Shown piece by piece: positions 60,521-64,000 of a stretch of 64,000 nt of DNA; the stretch's first letter is position 1; each line of letters begins with the position of its first letter. The stretch is from Epiperipatus broadwayi (lineage: Eukaryota > Onychophora > Udeonychophora > Euonychophora > Peripatidae). The stretch covers positions 11,942,579 to 12,006,578 of the forward strand of contig JAQFVV010000013.1 in assembly GCA_028023455.1 (NCBI GenBank), given 5' to 3'. The notes below the pieces were generated by a model, which worked only from the letters and a program-made list of their open reading frames with translations, searched no databases and was not told the DNA's origin. The translations under genes and the position numbers were made by a program.

Positions 60521-63164
60521 ATTCCAGTTTTCTCTGTACTACATGTATATAACACACATCCCATTTTTTTCACTAAAATTAAAAAAATGTGTGTATGTGG
60601 TATATATGTGAAAATATTATAGTTGTCATGTAATTTTCTAATCCTATTCTAACATAGCCTACTTTTTGCCATTAGTCATGCTAGAATATTTTGTTTTTAT
60701 GAGATTTGTGCCAAAACAAATAAGTATATATTTTTTAAACTTTAATTACAGTTAGTATTTATTAATAATTTATTATTTTATAAAATTATATCAGTTTTTT
60801 TTTTATTTTTAACATTCTTATCAATTAAAAAAAAAAAACATTCAAAACTTTTTTACTTAAAAATGCTTAAAATTATTTTTTTTCTTTCACTTTTCACATC
60901 AAAAGATATAATTCATTAAAACATTAAAATATATAAATTTTCTTTACCAAATTTGCTAAACAATTAGGTCTGAGCTTCCATTTTCAGACTCAATAAAAAA
61001 AAAAAGCATTTTTCAAGAGGGTATTATTTATTAGAAACACGTGTTTAAAAAGTTAAATATAAATTTGTTTCTTTATATGCAGTTAATAAAATATTGTATT
61101 TTATATTAAATTCCCTAAGACTGCCATTATAAAGAAAGTTTAGTATGTGCACAGACGCACATATATATATGATTAAAATTAAGTTTGTTTTTGCTAACTA
61201 CAGTGCTGCTTAATGTTTTAAATCAGTACTCACTGGGTGACACTTTAGTGAGAAAAGGAAAAAAAAAATTAATCCATAAGAAATTAAATATAAATAGTTA
61301 TTATCAAATTGACTGAAGCAAATCACAAAAAAAATAACTGATAACAATAGTGTATTTAGTAAAAATAATAAATAATCCATATAAAATTAAATGCATACAT
61401 GTATTTTTAAAAAATTAAATTGTAAAAAATAAAATAGTAATCCATAACAAATTAAATGATAATATTTAAAATGAAACTTCAAATTAATAATAATTCATGT
61501 GCAGAAAATATTTCTAATGTTAATCAAGAATACAATAAATAGGTCTTGATTTATATTTTGCTTTGAAATTTTCTAATATAAATAATACAAGTGTGACTGG
61601 AAAAGTTCTCAACATATACCTCTCTCTTTTTTTTTTAAATTGTGTATTTGATCTCAAATCAAGAATGTTGTGTTAAATAAAAACAAAACAAAAAATAATC
61701 CAAAAGACTTTTTCTAGAAAAATGCACAACAATAAAAAATAAAAAAAAAGTAATCAACAAATTAAATGATGGTAGAAAGATACATCCTAAAATGTAAAAC
61801 TCATGGTTGCCTTCATTTTAAAAAAAATTTGTTTTCTATTATTAATTTAGTTTTTTGTGAAATGATAATCCTCAGTTCATTTCCCAATGATAAATTTTAA
61901 ATTTTCATTGCTTCTTTAAAACAAAACCATTTATTTGTTTGATAATTAATGATAAGAATTTTTGTTTTTGTTACAGTATAATAAATTATATTTGCCACAT
62001 TTATTATCATCATTCAAATCTAATATGGATTACTTTTTTAAATATTATTTTGCAAGTCTTTCAGGTCAAATAAATCAATACTTTTAATTTCTTATGTATT
62101 AATTTATTCATTGCCCTTTTCTCTAAAGCACCATTTAGTAGATAAATCATGAAACTTAAATTAAATCATATTAAATATTTCTGAGTGCAGCAAATATTCT
62201 TATCATATATTTATTTAAAAACATATATATATAGTTATTCTTTACCTGCTATATATGAGATCTATTACAAAATGATATATAATAATGTGGGTGACTTTAC
62301 CAATATTTTTTGTTTTTAATTAAAAGGTCAATAAAGTAGAAAAATAAAGAGTGAAATGATGTCAATAAGGAAAAATATCTTTGACATTTTAACTGATTTC
62401 ATTATATAGACATAAGTCAAAGAATTATTAAAATTTATAATGAATATATTATAAAATTTATATAATGCATTATAATCAAAGAACTAAAAAATTGCCAATA
62501 AGCAAAAAAATAAACATTTATACAACTTAGTTTTAAAATATATTCCATTTAAACATACACCTACACATTAAACAATTATTAAACTTTTTAAATAATGGAA
62601 GTAAAAAAAGTATACAACTGAAGCAATACAAAATAAAATATTGTATTTTAAAATTTACTCCTTCACAATATTTAATACTAAAAAAAATACTAAGGTACTA
62701 ATTAAAAAATATGAATTAATATATATGAATTTATAAATTCCTTAAATTTCTACTATTCATAAATAGGTTTGATTGTCTCTAGGCTTCATAAATATCATTA
62801 CAAACTATTTCCCTTATATTTTATTTGGATTTTACATCATTTTAAAAAATACTTGATTTTCTATTATAATAAGATGTATTTAAACTGACATTTCATTAAC
62901 TATTGATTATTATTTATACTGATTACAGTTTTCAAACCTATTTTAGTTTTTAGTTTTAAAAAATACATTTTTCATTTGTTTCCTTTCTGTAATTGTTCTT
63001 GATGTGAATCATGCAGTTAAAACAAAAGAAAAAAAATAAGAAAGTAAGATTTTTTTTTTTTTTTAATCTAGAGAAATAATTATAAATAAATGATTAGTGC
63101 ATTTTGCTTTTTACTTATATTAGCTATACTTTTTTTTTAAAAAAAAAAAAAAGATCTACAAAGC
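60521..63164. other. AT-rich DNA, no gene recognised
   Basis: Low-complexity sequence rich in A and T runs, including T/A block runs near 60795-60840 and 63050-63152. No coding motif was seen on either strand. Confidence 0.5.
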
Positions 63165-64000
63165 TTTATGCTATCTTCTGATTCTCAATCACCATGTCTT
63201 TCCGTCCATCCACAAATCTTTCAACAAATTTATCTAATTTCTCCATCTATTCCTTCTTTCCAACTCTTTTTGGATATCCTCTTTTTATATTTCCTGATGT
63301 TATCCTGTTTAATATTTGTTTTAATAATCTTTCCTGATGCATCTTCTGCACATGCCAATACTATTCAAATTGTCTTGTTCTGATTTCATTTATTATAGTG
63401 TGTACAATATTCATTATTTCTCAAACTCTTTTATTATTTATGTTTTTATGTATTCTCTCCTTGGCTTTTGTGCAGATCTTCTCTAGTAATTCTTTTCTAT
63501 AACCATCAATTCTCTTTCTGTTCTTCTCTTCAACTACTAAATCTTACTTTCATAAGCAATAGTATTTTTCACTAGTGTATTATATAGTCATCATTTATTG
63601 ATTTTTGATATATATGGATCCCACAATATTATATTTATTATTGATATAATTTTTCTACCAAACACTTTTCTCTCTCTCTTATAGTTCATCTGTTGTTCCC
63701 ATTATGTATCTTCATGTCCAAGTATTTATATTCTTCACATTTTCCAATTTATTATCTATCTTCAAATATTATATTCTGTTGTGTTCCTCCAATACACATA
63801 TATTTTTGATTTTGTTATAATTATTTCCAGGCCCCATCTTTTAAAGTTTGTCTCTATTAATTTTTGAGCCATAGAGATCAAACCATCGTGATTCTTTCTA
63901 AAGCTATTTCATCATCAGCATAATACAAAGTATAGTATTTTATTATTATATAGACATTTTCTTGTCTACATTTTAAGAACTTATTCTAGACATAATTTAA
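63165..64000 (-). pseudogene. RTE-type reverse transcriptase, 3' part, window edge
   Basis: On the minus strand, from the window edge downward, YADDEIAL (about 63915-63935) gives the RT active site. LKDGAWK and QNQKYMCIGG follow, then CEEYKYLDMKIHN (about 63715-63745), YNTLVKNTIAYESKI (about 63540-63580), LKRRTERELMVIEKNY and RRSAQKPRRE (about 63470-63530). These are the post-active-site boxes of RTE-like RTs, where YNTLVKSTxxYGSExWxLKxRTERELxAxEMxxxRRSxxKSRRE is typical. Near 63170-63320 NIKRGYPKRVGK and MEKLDKFVERFVDG fit the C-terminal GRPxxxW region. It is a different lineage from the 34-47 kb RTE copies. Stops and frameshifts are present, and the 5' part lies outside the window. Confidence 0.7.

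Noticed and set aside
1-64000. CRISPR arrays, bacterial operons, rRNA or intact tRNA genes
   Set aside because: None seen. Repeats are dispersed or foldback types, tRNA-like pieces lack acceptor stems, and the retroelement content is that of an animal genome.

Overview
The window is AT-rich eukaryotic DNA (by eye about three quarters A+T), almost certainly from an invertebrate animal. The signs are eukaryotic: no operon-like gene runs, many A/T homopolymers, tRNA-derived SINEs, and decayed copies of most metazoan retroelement classes (RTE-type and L1/Tx1-like non-LTR elements, Penelope-like elements with GIY-YIG domains, gag-bearing LTR elements), plus mariner- and pogo-type DNA transposons. 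I cannot name the species. No complete host protein-coding gene is visible. Most open frames are short, many lack ATG, and nearly all recognisable coding sequence is frameshifted transposon protein.

Layout. 1-5 kb: a SINE and otherwise empty AT-rich DNA. 5.1-12.3 kb: one LTR retrotransposon on the minus strand whose interior carries only gag-like sequence. Its 3' LTR holds a hairpin MITE and its 5' LTR is split by a roughly 3.2-kb non-LTR retrotransposon on the plus strand. 13-17 kb: a dispersed-repeat copy, paired C19/G21 tracts and a mariner relic. 17-26 kb: mostly empty, with an RTE-like RT scrap and two weak exon candidates on the minus strand. 26.0-27.4 kb: two Penelope-like fragments arranged tail to tail. 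27.4-32.9 kb: empty apart from a GC-richer patch. 32.9-33.65 kb: a roughly 390-bp repeat inserted into a copy of itself with a 9-bp target duplication.

34.2-37.2 kb: two RTE-family copies head to tail, the first interrupted by a SINE. 37.46-40.78 kb: a 3.3-kb segment bounded by short inverted repeats. It contains a TATA-bearing GC-richer patch, a primer-binding-site-like motif, an unrecognised open frame and a roughly 300-bp-arm inverted repeat. 41.0-44.8 kb: an RTE copy (with a small insertion), a Penelope-like relic, then more RTE sequence. 45-52 kb: tandem repeats, a SINE, an RTE 3' end and a large foldback. 52.6-55.7 kb: a second mariner relic and the gag/primer-site end of another minus-strand LTR element. 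60.2 kb: a pogo-like C-terminus. 63.2-64 kb: a different RTE-type reverse transcriptase on the minus strand, running off the window.

The window is therefore best read as a nested transposon graveyard in an intergenic region or a very long intron. Family assignments rest on motifs I read by translating the sequence. No database search was run.
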